Shown: in pieces, positions 36,280-45,169 of the stretch
How positions within the stretch are numbered: position 1 is the stretch's first letter
How the letters are laid out: every line of letters starts with the position of its first letter
Source: Mycobacterium parmense
GTDB taxonomy: Bacteria; Actinomycetota; Actinomycetes; Mycobacteriales; Mycobacteriaceae
DNA: 64,000 nt
Assembly: GCF_010730575.1 (NCBI RefSeq)
Contig: NZ_AP022614.1
Span: 2,666,001 to 2,730,000 of the forward strand
Direction of reading: 5' to 3'
Notes under the pieces: model-generated
Seen by the model: only the letters and a program-made list of their open reading frames with translations
Database searches by the model: none
Told to the model about the DNA's origin: nothing
Translations under genes and position numbers: made by a program

Positions 36280-36945
36280 ATGGACCTCTACGACGTGATG
36301 CGGACGACGTTCGCGGCGCGCGAGTTCACCGGCGACCCCCTGCCCGACGAGGTGTTGTCGCGGATCTTCGACAACGCGCGCTTCGCGCCCAGCGGCGGCA
36401 ACCGGCAGGGCGCACACATTACCGTGGTCCGCGACCCGGACACCCGTCGCTGCCTCGCCCAACTCGGGATCCCCGCTGCCCGGCGCTACTTCGCGCAGCG
36501 CCAGGCGGGCGAAAACCCTTGGAACGCGGTTAATCCCACCGCAGTCCCGCAGGACGTGATCGACGCCACGGAAGTACCCGACACCTTCGTCGCGCCGATC
36601 GCCAACGCGCCGGTGGTCCTGGTGGTGTCCGTCGACCTGGGTGTGGTCGCCGCCGTGGACCAGGACCTCGACCGCGTCGGCCTCGCGGGCGGCGCGTCGG
36701 TGTATCCGCTGATCTGGAATGTCCTGCTGGCCGCGCGCAACGAGGGCTACGGCGGCACCTTCACCACCATGGCCGTCGCGGCCGAGGACCAAGTGCGCCC
36801 CCTGCTCGGCATCCCCGATCAGCACGCGATCGCCGCGGTCGTGCCGCTGGGCAAGCCCGTGCGACAGCTGACCAAACTGCGCCGGCGCCCGGTCGGCGAC
36901 TTCGTCACCCGTGACCGCTTCGACGGCCCCGCCTTCGCAGGGTGA
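36280..36945 (+). CDS. Nitroreductase-family FMN oxidoreductase
   Basis: 221-aa nitroreductase-fold protein: MDLYDVMRTTFAAREFTGDPLPDEVLSRIFDNARFAPSGGNRQGAHITVV carries the phosphate-binding Arg and the SGGN loop contacting FMN. GGASVYPLIWNVLLAARNEGYGGTFTTM and the closing GKPVRQLTKLRRRPVGDFV are typical C-terminal motifs. It reduces nitro, quinone or enone groups with NAD(P)H; the substrate is unknown. It lies 9 bp after the Hsp70-like gene, so co-transcription is likely. A degraded oxidoreductase relic faces it. Confidence 0.86.
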   Translation: MDLYDVMRTTFAAREFTGDPLPDEVLSRIFDNARFAPSGGNRQGAHITVVRDPDTRRCLAQLGIPAARRYFAQRQAGENPWNAVNPTAVPQDVIDATEVPDTFVAPIANAPVVLVVSVDLGVVAAVDQDLDRVGLAGGASVYPLIWNVLLAARNEGYGGTFTTMAVAAEDQVRPLLGIPDQHAIAAVVPLGKPVRQLTKLRRRPVGDFVTRDRFDGPAFAG

Positions 36946-36990
36946 GGGGCAAGGTGCCTGGCTCAGCGGCGACGGTTTTCAGCTGACGTT

Positions 36991-37163
36991 TCAGCCCCGC
37001 AGCTGCGGCAGCACGTCTCGCTGGTACGCCGCGAAGAAACCGTCCATGTGACGCTCTCGGCGACCTTCTCCGGCGCCACCTGCGGCATGAGTGCGCCGAA
37101 GTCTTTGGGGCGCGGCAGGATCTGCGAGCTCTGCCCGGGCAGGGCCTCGTTGGGCGCCGTCAC
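36991..37163 (-). pseudogene. Relic of an F420-dependent LLM-class oxidoreductase (C-terminal fragments)
   Basis: Read from 37163, one frame gives NEALPGQSSQILPRPKDFGALMPQVAPEKVAES, and a second frame then gives MDGFFAAYQRDVLPQLRG and a stop at 36991-36993. Both pieces match the C-terminal region of G6PDH-like F420-dependent luciferase-family oxidoreductases (TIGR03557 type). Roughly 30 residues between them (the part around GPD...IGPDQ) and about 230 N-terminal residues are missing. The relic starts in a GTGA overlap with the FAD gene stop, probably by chance. It marks a deletion or insertion boundary. Confidence 0.6.
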
Positions 37164-39199
37164 GGCAGATAGTAGCCGCGGATGCCGTAGTGGCGGCCGC
37201 GGCCGAGCAGGACGTTGGCGGCCTGCAATCCGGAGCGCACGGCCGCCTCGATGCACCCGGCGTTCATGCCGCAGTCCGTCCAGTCGCCCGCCAGCACCAG
37301 GTTGTCGTAGCCGCTTTCGTCGGGCCTCAGCCGGTAGCGGTCCGAGCCGGGCACGGATTGCACGTAGCGGTCGGACGGGTCGATGTTCACGCTGACATGC
37401 TGGCCGGCGAGCAGGTGCCACGCAAAACCCCCGTCGCCGACCGCGTCGGGAAACCACAGTCCCACATCGCGATTCAGGAACTTGACGGCGTCGGCGCGAA
37501 CCTGCTCGTCGTAGCGGCGGACGTAGCCGGCCGGGTCATCCTCGACGGGCCAGGGCGCGTCGAGACTGCCGCAGAAGTAGGCGACGGTGCGCGCCGGGTC
37601 GTCGTGGGGCCACTGCTCGGCCCACAGCGTCTGCCCCATCGACGCCCACGTCTCGAACGGCGGGAGGTAGGCGCTGGTCGTCACCGCGGGCTTGCCGCGC
37701 CAGCCCAGCGACGCCTCGTCGCACCGCAGCCAGATCTGCAACGCCTGGGTGGCGACGGTGCGCACATGGGTGGTCATGTCACGCCACTCGGGCCGGTCGT
37801 CGACGAGTTCCCGCGCGACGATGTCGAGCATTCCCAGGGAGACGGCCAGCACGACGTGGTCGAAGTCGGCGCCGCGGCGCAGCACCCTGGTCTCGGCGTC
37901 AGCCGCACCGCCCCAATGTGTTTCGAGTGCCCGCCAGTCACGGACCGGCTCGGAGACCGACAGCTGGTCGACGAGCGGGCGGGCGGGAAACACCGGAAGT
38001 CCCCGCACCTCGGTGAGCGGCTCGTAGCGTTGTGTGCCGTCGGCGAGCCGGACCTGCCGGCCCATGGTGATCGACTCGATGCCGCGGCGCTGCGCGTCCA
38101 GATGCAATCCGTCGAGGCGGTGGAAGAACTCGAACTGCACGCCGCGCTGCCGCAGGGCCTGGTAGAGCGGGGCGATGACGACGTCGCCCATGCCCGCCGT
38201 CATCTTCCAGAACACCGCACCCTTGTATTCGAACAGGACGAGGCCGGTGAGGAAGACGGCCAGGCCGGCGCCGAAAGCCGGCCGGGCCGGATCGGCGTCC
38301 TCGTAGCCGAACACCAGGTCGTAGAGGCCGCGAATCAGCGGGAATTCCAACACGTCCGGGTGCCCACCGTGGCGCAGCAGCCACGCCCCGAAGTCTTCGT
38401 CGTTGATCGCCCGGAACCCGCGGGGGTCGGTGATCAGCTTGTCGGCGACGATCCCCCGGGCCGTCGCGGTCACCAGAGACATCAGCAGCCAGGCGCGCTT
38501 GTGGGCCGGGCGCCGTTCGTAGTCGAGCGCGCCGCGGATGGCGTCGAGGACGGCGCCGAGCAGGTCGGTCGCCGCCGCGCCGGCCGGCGGCGCCTCGGTC
38601 AGGGCCAGCAGCGCGGCCAGCGCGCCGCGCCGCACGGCCTCGGCGGCATCGTTGCCGGCGGGCGGATCCGGTGAGGTGGACAAGGCGAGGCCGTCGGCGG
38701 GTACGCCGCGCAGGGACTCGGCGAAGTCGACGAGCAGGTCGAGCGCGCGCCGCAGGAATCCCACCGCCGTCATCTCACGACCGCTGCTGCCCGGCTCGCC
38801 CGGCAGCTCGTCGTTGCGGGTGAAGGTGCCCAGCCAGACCAGCCACTCGGTGCCCCAGCGCTCGGCCAGGCCGAGGTTGTCGGCGGGGATCAACGCCTGG
38901 TCCCAGGTTTGCACCGGCGCCGCCGGATCGGTTCGCGCCCTGTCTAATTCGGCGTAGCACTGGCGAAGCAACGCGAACGCGTTCTCGTAGGAGCCCAGCC
39001 AGATGTGCAGGCCGTGCTCTTCGATGCGCCCGTGGGCGCCGCGGCTCGAGGCCGCCTTGCCGCCCAGGCGCCAGCCGCGCTGGTAGACGGTGATGGACTC
39101 GAATCGCCCGCGCCAGCCCGGCTCGCTGAGCCGCCACGCCGCGGCGAGCCCGGCCATGCCGCCACCCAGGATCGCGACGCGGCCCTTGCTGCGGCTCAC
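37160..39199 (-). CDS. Large FAD/NAD(P)-binding oxidoreductase (amine oxidase/phytoene desaturase superfamily)
   Basis: 679-aa flavoprotein. The N-terminal nucleotide-binding motif is GRVAILGGGMAGLAAAWRLSE (about 6-26), followed by YQRGWRLGGKAASSRG and HGLHIWLGSYENAFALL. The C-terminal flavin motif is LAGDWTDCGMNAGCIEAAVRSGLQAANVLLG (about 635-665). The layout is that of desaturase/hydroxysqualene-dehydroxylase-like enzymes of isoprenoid metabolism, in keeping with the polyprenyl synthase of the same module, but the substrate is unproven. GTG 39199 is fixed by its GTGA overlap with the upstream stop. It is the last intact gene of the leftward operon. Confidence 0.85.
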   Translation of the reverse strand: MSRSKGRVAILGGGMAGLAAAWRLSEPGWRGRFESITVYQRGWRLGGKAASSRGAHGRIEEHGLHIWLGSYENAFALLRQCYAELDRARTDPAAPVQTWDQALIPADNLGLAERWGTEWLVWLGTFTRNDELPGEPGSSGREMTAVGFLRRALDLLVDFAESLRGVPADGLALSTSPDPPAGNDAAEAVRRGALAALLALTEAPPAGAAATDLLGAVLDAIRGALDYERRPAHKRAWLLMSLVTATARGIVADKLITDPRGFRAINDEDFGAWLLRHGGHPDVLEFPLIRGLYDLVFGYEDADPARPAFGAGLAVFLTGLVLFEYKGAVFWKMTAGMGDVVIAPLYQALRQRGVQFEFFHRLDGLHLDAQRRGIESITMGRQVRLADGTQRYEPLTEVRGLPVFPARPLVDQLSVSEPVRDWRALETHWGGAADAETRVLRRGADFDHVVLAVSLGMLDIVARELVDDRPEWRDMTTHVRTVATQALQIWLRCDEASLGWRGKPAVTTSAYLPPFETWASMGQTLWAEQWPHDDPARTVAYFCGSLDAPWPVEDDPAGYVRRYDEQVRADAVKFLNRDVGLWFPDAVGDGGFAWHLLAGQHVSVNIDPSDRYVQSVPGSDRYRLRPDESGYDNLVLAGDWTDCGMNAGCIEAAVRSGLQAANVLLGRGRHYGIRGYYLP

Positions 39200-42100
39200 G
39201 CGAGCAACGCCCGCGCGCGCGCCAAGTCCGGCCATGCGCCATCGGCGGGGAAGCGGGACACGCTGTCGCGCAAAGCTTCCCGTGCCACCTCGCCGCAAAG
39301 CTCGAAATACTCTATAGCGCAGCGTATTTCGAATATCGTGGCGTGCTGCTCGCGCGCCAGTTCGATGGCCGCCCACAACTGGGCGTGCCGTTGCGCCGGG
39401 TCGCGGTGAGTGTGCGCGAGGATGCGCAACAGCTCCGCGTCATAGCAGTGCATGCCGGTGTTCTGCGCCAGCGCCAGCGCGGTGACGAGCCGCTCCCGGG
39501 CCTCGGCCGGTTGGCCGGCGGCAAGCAGCAGGCGCGCGAGCACGCCGTCGTAGAACGTGATCATCGACTGCAGGCCGATCTCCCGCCAGGCATCGACGAT
39601 GCCGGTCACCGTTGCGATGTGGCCGCGCAACGCATCTCGGTCGGCGGGGCGTGCCGTCATGGCCCGCAGTGCGTCGACGACGGCTTGCTGGGCCAGGCCG
39701 AGCGCCACCCAGGAGTCGAGGCCGTGGGCCCGGGCGTCGGTGACCAGGGCGGCGGCCACGGCGGCGGCGCGGTCGAGATCGCCGGCGTCGACGCGCATCA
39801 GCACCTCCATCTGCCTTGCGTACGCCAGGCTGAACGGGCCCTGCGGCAGACCGATGGATGCGCACCGCGGCACGCATTCGGCCAACTCGTCCTCCGCACC
39901 GCGCAGATCGCCCTGGACGAAGCGCGCCAGTGCGAGATGGGTGTGCATCGATGCGATCGGATCGGTCGCCATGAACCAGGCCGCCATGACTTCCCGGCGC
40001 ACGTTGCGCCGGTGCGAGGCGGCCGCTTCCAGCTTCTCCCGGGCCAGGTCGAATTCGCCTCGATACCAGGCGAGCATCCCGAATCCGGCCGTCAGGGTGG
40101 GCCATTGCGTCGACTGCCCCTTGACGATGCCCGCGTCGATCGCCTGCAGCACCTGATGCGCGTGGCGCAGGTCGGCCCGGATCACGTAATGCCCCCACAG
40201 CGCGGTCAGTATCGAGAACAGGTCGTCGGTGATCTCCGTCCCCCGCAGCTGCAGGCAACGTTTGAAGTCGGCGGCGGCATTCTGGCTCACCGCACCCTCG
40301 GCCGCATAGAACAGGAAGCCACGCCGCAGGCGCAGCGCGATCTCACGGTTGTTGCGGTCGGGACCGACGGGCAGGCATTCGATCTGCGAAATCGCCTGTC
40401 CCAGATAGGAAAGGGCTTCTGCAAGGGCACCCCTGCGGCGGGCCGCCTTCGATGCCTTCTGATAGGCCGTCGCCGCCGCTTCGTAGCGCTGCGCGCCTTC
40501 GTAGTGGCTGGCGATCAGCGGCCAGTCGGCGATCGCGTCGGACGTCGACGCCAGCAGCGCGTCGGCGACCCGTCCGTGCATCCGGCGACGCAGCGTCGGC
40601 GGCGAGAGTTCGGCGGCGATGTCGCGAAGGAGTTCGTGGCGGAATCGCCAGGCGTCCTGCCCCACCGGTTCGAGAACCCGCCCCTTGCAGAGCTCGTCGG
40701 TCGCGCAATCCAGTTCCGCGCCGTCGATTTCGACCGCCGCGGCCAGCAGACGGCGGTCGATGACGTCGCCGACCACCGCGGCGCCTTCGACCACGCGGAC
40801 CGCGTGATGGGACCGCAGCCGCGCAAACAGTGCCTCGTACAGCGAGTCGGGGACGTGGGCAAAGTCCGCGGCGTCGGCGGGTTGCTCCCTGAGCTTGGCG
40901 ACGACCTCCTCGATGAACAGCGGCAGCCCGTCGCAGCGCCGGCGCACCGCCCGGCGCCCCTCCTCGCCCAGTTCGGGAAAGAGCGCGGCGATCAGCTCCT
41001 CGCTCTGCGGATCCGACAGCGGCGCCAGCGCGAAGTGGGCGACACGCGGCCCGGCCGGCAGGGATTCGACTGCGCGACTGGTCATCACGACCAGGAGCCG
41101 GCCGGATTCGTCGTCGAGCAGCGCCTCGACCACCCCGGTGGTGTCCTCGTCGAACCAGTGCATGTCGTCGGCGACGAAGAGCGCGGGGCCGGCGCCGAGG
41201 CGGGCGCGCAGATATTCGAGCACCGCGCGAGTGACCCGCCGATACAGCTTGGCGCCGTCGGTTTCGGCCGCCTCGTAACCCGCGTCGGGGGAGATCCCCA
41301 ACACCGGCGCCAGCAGCGGCACGATGCTCGCCGGGTCCAGGCCGCTCCCGGCGACCTCGGCGGTCAGGCGGGCGACGACCTCGGTCTGCGGTGTGTCGCG
41401 ATCGATCCCGCAGCGGCGTTCGAGCAGCCGGCGCACCGGATGCAGGCCGACATCGGTGTGCAGTGGCGAACCGGCCAGCTCGATCACCACGGACCGCGAC
41501 GCCTCCGCCTGTTCCACGGCCGCGGCCGCCAGCCGGCTCTTGCCTATGCCGGCCTCCCCGCTGATGGCCAGCCCCACGGCATCCAGCGTCCCCGCGCGGG
41601 CCCGCTCCCAGCAGTCCGCGAGATACGCCAGTTCGCGCTCGCGCCCCACAACCAGCCGGTGGGACGCGCGCGCTGCGTCAGCCCGCTCGCCCAGGACCTG
41701 CGAGTGCTCGACCGGTCCCGAGATACCCTTCACCAGTTGAGGTTTCAGGCGCTTGAAAGCGAAGTGCTTGCCCGTGATCCGTTCGACCGCGGACGAGACG
41801 ACGACACCCCCCGGCGGGGCCAGACCCGAAACCCGCGCCGCCAGGTTGGCGGCCAGTCCGTAGACGTCGTCTTGTTGCAGGTCGAGGTAGACCACCCCGC
41901 GATGCACGCCGACGCGGACCGCGACCGTGAAGCCGAACCGGCGCTGGATCCGTTCGCTGAGGCTCGCGACGTCGCGCGCGATATCGAGGCCCGCGAGCAC
42001 CGCCCGCCGCGCGTCGTCCTCGTGCGCCCTGGGGTGACCGAAGACGATCAGCAGCCCGTCGCCCTTGATCGAGGCCACGTGTCCCTCGTAGCGGTCGACG

Positions 42101-42393
42101 ATCTGGCGAACCTGCTCCTTGTAGCGGCCGACGGCGGCGCGATAGGTCTCGGGCTCGACCCGGGTGGACAGCGCGGTGGAATCGACGAGATCGACGAACA
42201 TGATGGTCAGCCGGCGGATCTCGCCATGGTCGGAGGGCGCGGAGAGCAGCCCCTCGGCGTCGGCGTTGCCGTGGTCGATGGCCAGCACCTGCTCGGCGAG
42301 GTCTCGAGCCGCGGTGCGTTCCCCCCGGCTGATGGCCTCGAACGCCCTGTCAAGCAGCTCGTCGATCGACAGCCGGGGCTGGTCGTCGCTCAC
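39196..42393 (-). CDS. Class III cyclase - P-loop ATPase - helical repeat sensor protein
   Basis: 1065-aa multidomain protein. After a short helical N-terminus, about residues 50-235 form a class III cyclase domain: FVDLVDSTALSTRVEPE and KGDGLLIVFGHP carry the two metal Asp, and YGLAANLAARVSGLAPPG the Asn and Arg. A STAND-type ATPase follows: VGRERELAYL, Walker A SGEAGIGKSRLAAAA (about 305-319), Walker B ALFVADDMHWFDED. The last ~450 residues are TPR-like helical repeats. Both start (GTG 42393) and stop overlap neighbours by 4 bp. Such proteins couple ligand or partner sensing to cAMP output; catalysis is possible from the residues present but unproven. Confidence 0.9.
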   Translation of the reverse strand: MSDDQPRLSIDELLDRAFEAISRGERTAARDLAEQVLAIDHGNADAEGLLSAPSDHGEIRRLTIMFVDLVDSTALSTRVEPETYRAAVGRYKEQVRQIVDRYEGHVASIKGDGLLIVFGHPRAHEDDARRAVLAGLDIARDVASLSERIQRRFGFTVAVRVGVHRGVVYLDLQQDDVYGLAANLAARVSGLAPPGGVVVSSAVERITGKHFAFKRLKPQLVKGISGPVEHSQVLGERADAARASHRLVVGRERELAYLADCWERARAGTLDAVGLAISGEAGIGKSRLAAAAVEQAEASRSVVIELAGSPLHTDVGLHPVRRLLERRCGIDRDTPQTEVVARLTAEVAGSGLDPASIVPLLAPVLGISPDAGYEAAETDGAKLYRRVTRAVLEYLRARLGAGPALFVADDMHWFDEDTTGVVEALLDDESGRLLVVMTSRAVESLPAGPRVAHFALAPLSDPQSEELIAALFPELGEEGRRAVRRRCDGLPLFIEEVVAKLREQPADAADFAHVPDSLYEALFARLRSHHAVRVVEGAAVVGDVIDRRLLAAAVEIDGAELDCATDELCKGRVLEPVGQDAWRFRHELLRDIAAELSPPTLRRRMHGRVADALLASTSDAIADWPLIASHYEGAQRYEAAATAYQKASKAARRRGALAEALSYLGQAISQIECLPVGPDRNNREIALRLRRGFLFYAAEGAVSQNAAADFKRCLQLRGTEITDDLFSILTALWGHYVIRADLRHAHQVLQAIDAGIVKGQSTQWPTLTAGFGMLAWYRGEFDLAREKLEAAASHRRNVRREVMAAWFMATDPIASMHTHLALARFVQGDLRGAEDELAECVPRCASIGLPQGPFSLAYARQMEVLMRVDAGDLDRAAAVAAALVTDARAHGLDSWVALGLAQQAVVDALRAMTARPADRDALRGHIATVTGIVDAWREIGLQSMITFYDGVLARLLLAAGQPAEARERLVTALALAQNTGMHCYDAELLRILAHTHRDPAQRHAQLWAAIELAREQHATIFEIRCAIEYFELCGEVAREALRDSVSRFPADGAWPDLARARALLA

Positions 42394-42923
42394 AGCTCGA
42401 CGGTGACCAAGCGATCGACGTAACTCGCGGGGACCAGGTTGCCGGTCAGCGTCGTCAGCCGAACCGTTCCCGTGTAGCTGGCGCCCATGTACCGGGCGTC
42501 GAGGAGGCGGACGGAGAACGACGTCGCGCCGGCCGCCAGGACGTTGGTGGGGTGGAATGCGATCTTGGAGTCGGGAATGCCGACTTGCCCACCCACCTGC
42601 GTGAACTGCTGTTGGATCGACAGCTGGCGCGAGTAGCCCGGATCGGCCGCAACGTGAATCGGGCCGCTGGGTTGCAACCCGCACGCCGCCTCCTGCGTAG
42701 GCGCCGTGGTGCCGCAGCCGTGGGCCACCGCGGTCCGGAAGTGGCTGGCCGAACCGCGCGCGACGATGTCGAAGAACTTGACCATCGACCGGCCCCAGGC
42801 CTCGCACCCGAACGTGCCGGCGTCGATCTGCGCTACCGCGTCGTCGGCGAGGAGCCGAGCCTGCGCGACGGCCGCGTTCGTGGTCGCGGTGAATTGCCGT
42901 ACCGTATCGGGTGATTCGCTCAT
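42390..42923 (-). CDS. Unknown protein with helical N-terminus and beta-sandwich-like C-terminus (177 aa)
   Basis: I do not recognise a family. Residues about 1-85 are predicted helical and alanine-rich: VRQFTATTNAAVAQARLLADDAVAQID, then CEAWGRSMVKFFDIVARGSASHF. Residues about 95-177 look like a beta-sandwich: QLSIQQQFTQVGGQVGIPDSKIAFHPTNV, TSFSVRLLDARYMGASYTGTVRL, ending VDRLVTVEL. No signal peptide. ATG 42923 overlaps the upstream stop (ATGA), and its own stop overlaps the cyclase start (GTGA), so it is stoichiometrically tied to both neighbours. The architecture parallels the 225-aa protein on the other arm of the module. Confidence 0.75.
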   Translation of the reverse strand: MSESPDTVRQFTATTNAAVAQARLLADDAVAQIDAGTFGCEAWGRSMVKFFDIVARGSASHFRTAVAHGCGTTAPTQEAACGLQPSGPIHVAADPGYSRQLSIQQQFTQVGGQVGIPDSKIAFHPTNVLAAGATSFSVRLLDARYMGASYTGTVRLTTLTGNLVPASYVDRLVTVEL

Positions 42924-44410
42924 GTGTCGCCTCCGCCCTGGACGGGGCCCGCGCCCGGCGCGGTCGCGGGCAACTGGGCAAGCCTCGCCAGGAACCGCCA
43001 CGGTTCGCTGGCCATCCGCGCGCCGAATTTGGCGCTGAACGTGACGAGATCGTCGACGGTGAGGTCCTTGTCGGCGAACTTCGCCGCGAGCGCGGCGCTC
43101 TGGTTGGCGGTTTCCGCGAGGTATTCCGACATCATGCTGACCGCCAGTCCGGCCGCCGTCTTCGGGACGGCGCCGCCCGAGGCACCGGCGGTGGCCGCGG
43201 CAGGCTTCGCGGCCTCCTCCTTTCGGGCCGCTGGGGGCGGCAGCACCGCCTCGGCGCCGCCCTGGGGCGCCGAGAAAAAGCTCTGCATCGCCTGGTTGTT
43301 CGTCAGCGGCGCGGGCGGATCGGCCCACGCGACCAGGTTCGGCGGCGGATTCTTGGCGTGGCCCAGCAGCATTTCCGCCGCGGCCTGCCCGTACCCCATG
43401 ACGCAGACGAAGATCTTCTGGGCGATCGGCCACAGCGTCTTGATGTGCACGACTTTCCTGGTGGTGACGGTCACGCCGGCGCTCGGGTTCGCCGCCGTCC
43501 CCGTGACGACCTTGAGCCAGCCCTTGTCGACAGTGACCTGACCGTCGCCCCCGTTGGGGTTCGCGCCGCTGAGGTCGTATTGCACGACGGCCCCGTCGGA
43601 GTACTGCGCCTTGAAGAACCGCAGGTCGGTCCTCAGCTCCGGCATTCCCGAACCGCACCAGGCGCCCACCGTCTCGAGAACATGTCCCCAGTTCTCATAA
43701 GGGATGGCCGGCGCCGGATCCGGGGGGCTGGTGAGACCGTCCATGCTGCAGAAGAACTCACCGGCCGTCTTGTCCCAGTTGCGCGGATCGAGGATCGCTT
43801 CCACCTGGCCTACGGTCAGCGAATCGTCGTCGAACGTTGTGTCGACGACGACGCACTCGACGCCGTCCTGGGTCGTCAGACACGCGTTGCAGAGCGGCAC
43901 GCGGGCAACCATGGGATCGAGGCATCCGAGCTCCAGCGCGTAGGCGATGGCTTTGTTCCAGTCCCGTCCGGCATGGAAGTGCGCCAGCAGCACATCGAAC
44001 AGTTGGCGCGCCGGGTCGGGCTGTTGTCTCACGTAGCCGGGGATCGTCTCTGTTTGCGGGACGGCCAGGCCGAGCCCTTGCACGTACTGGTCCGGCCCGA
44101 TTCCGACCAGGCCCGGCACGTGCATGAGCGCTCCGAGAATGTACACCAGCCGCGACACCTGTGGCACGCTCAGCGGCGCCGCGTCCGTGAGGGCAAGCAA
44201 CGCATCATCGACAGGCGGGAACTGGCGCTGAAGAAAGTCCTCGAGATTGCCCGACCAGCCCCGCTGGCCTTCTCCGGTGCTGCCGGGGAGATAGCCCTCG
44301 ACGATCGGCGCGACGTGCGGATTCGAGGATGCCGTTACGGCCTTGTCGAGCGCGGCGTAAAGGGCGAGCAGGTTGTACAACCGTCCGGGAGATCGTGCCG
44401 GTTCCGTCAT
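42920..44410 (-). CDS. Unknown 496-aa protein, possible START-like core and helical tail
   Basis: No family recognised. The N-terminal ~170 residues are helical (SPGRLYNLLALYAALDKAV, RDWNKAIAYALELGC). The middle (about 170-350) has a Cys pair PLCNACLTTQDGVEC and a strand-rich stretch VVDTTFDDDSLTVGQVEAILDPRNWDK...LRFFKAQYSDGAVVQYDLSG...VTVTTRKVVHIKTLW that reads like a SRPBCC/START fold. After an Ala/Pro-rich linker (about 390-425) a helical tail ends WRFLARLAQLPATAP. It is the first gene of the leftward four-gene operon; the ATG at 44410 faces the shared promoter. Confidence 0.75.
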   Translation of the reverse strand: MTEPARSPGRLYNLLALYAALDKAVTASSNPHVAPIVEGYLPGSTGEGQRGWSGNLEDFLQRQFPPVDDALLALTDAAPLSVPQVSRLVYILGALMHVPGLVGIGPDQYVQGLGLAVPQTETIPGYVRQQPDPARQLFDVLLAHFHAGRDWNKAIAYALELGCLDPMVARVPLCNACLTTQDGVECVVVDTTFDDDSLTVGQVEAILDPRNWDKTAGEFFCSMDGLTSPPDPAPAIPYENWGHVLETVGAWCGSGMPELRTDLRFFKAQYSDGAVVQYDLSGANPNGGDGQVTVDKGWLKVVTGTAANPSAGVTVTTRKVVHIKTLWPIAQKIFVCVMGYGQAAAEMLLGHAKNPPPNLVAWADPPAPLTNNQAMQSFFSAPQGGAEAVLPPPAARKEEAAKPAAATAGASGGAVPKTAAGLAVSMMSEYLAETANQSAALAAKFADKDLTVDDLVTFSAKFGARMASEPWRFLARLAQLPATAPGAGPVQGGGDT

Positions 44411-44438
44411 CAGGCCTCCAGCCCCCCGTTTGCGCAGC

Positions 44439-44465
44439 TAGCATACCCTGTTGCGGGTGTGTATG
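44439..44465. promoter_or_regulatory. Bidirectional promoter of the six-gene module
   Basis: TAGCAT on the plus strand (44439-44444) and TATGCT on the minus strand (44445-44440) are overlapping TANNNT boxes pointing outward in both directions. The imperfect inverted repeat CATACCC...GGGTGTGTATG (44442-44465) covers them, so one regulator could control both arms. Confidence 0.45.
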
Positions 44466-44491
44466 GCGTGCCGGTGCGGAGGAAAATTCAC

Positions 44492-45169
44492 GTGAACGAC
44501 GGCGTCACCAACGACGGTACGATCAGCGACTTACCCTGGGTGAGCGTGTTCGATCCGGTCGCCAATGCCCGTGCATTGACCGCCATCCAGGCAAGGGGTT
44601 TCTCGGCGGCGACACAACTCGTCGACCGATTCGTCCGGATCGCCGAATCGGCGGCCACCGGCGGGGCTGCGGAGTCCGCGGGCAGCAAAGCGGAAACGAC
44701 CGCTGCGGTCGGTGCCGGCGGCGATGTGGACGCGATGCTGACCGCGTGGTGGTCGATGTTCGGCCGGCTGCTCCGGTCGATGCCCGGGGCGGCCGCCCTG
44801 CGCGGCGACGGGGCTGCGTTCGACTTCGCGGGCCGAAGCGCCGAGGGCGGTGTGCGCCTGACCGCGGACGGCAGCGGCGTGGCCGCCGCGGAGGTGTGGC
44901 TGCACAACCGCGGCGCCGAGGACATCGATTCGGTCGCGCTAAGGTGCGGTGATTTGCTCGCGCACGACGGCACCTCGGTGAGCTCCGCCGCCGTGCGGTT
45001 CTCCCCCGAGCGGCTCGCGCTGCCCGGCCGGTCGAGCCGCGGCGTGACAATCGAGGTCGAAGTGGCGCCCTGCGCGGCGCCGGGCTGTTACCGCGGAACC
45101 CTGCTCGCCGAGGGATATCCCGATCTGTGGCTGCCGGTGACGCTGACGCTGCGGGCCCCGGCCGGATGA
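44492..45169 (+). CDS. Unknown 225-aa protein with helical N-terminus and Ig-like C-terminus
   Basis: No named family recognised. Residues about 1-115 are helical: SVFDPVANARALTAIQARGFSAATQLVDRFVRIAE and DAMLTAWWSMFGRLLRSMPG. Residues about 130-225 form an Ig-like beta-sandwich: VAAAEVWLHNRGAEDIDSVALRC, VRFSPERLALPGRSSRGVTIEVEVAP, GCYRGTLLAEGYPDLWLPVTLTLRAP, the pattern of bacterial Ig-like or NEW3-type domains. The GTG at 44492 follows GGAGG. No export signal. The stop overlaps the polyprenyl synthase start (ATGA). Confidence 0.78.
   Translation: MNDGVTNDGTISDLPWVSVFDPVANARALTAIQARGFSAATQLVDRFVRIAESAATGGAAESAGSKAETTAAVGAGGDVDAMLTAWWSMFGRLLRSMPGAAALRGDGAAFDFAGRSAEGGVRLTADGSGVAAAEVWLHNRGAEDIDSVALRCGDLLAHDGTSVSSAAVRFSPERLALPGRSSRGVTIEVEVAPCAAPGCYRGTLLAEGYPDLWLPVTLTLRAPAG

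Noticed and set aside
36963..37457. 164-codon minus-strand open frame spanning the FAD gene end and the LLM relic
   Set aside because: Its first 98 codons are out of frame with the FAD gene; only the relic part is meaningful.
39343..42423. 1026-codon plus-strand open frame opposite the cyclase-ATPase gene
   Set aside because: Composition typical of antisense GC frames, no recognisable domain, while the minus strand has complete cyclase and Walker motifs.
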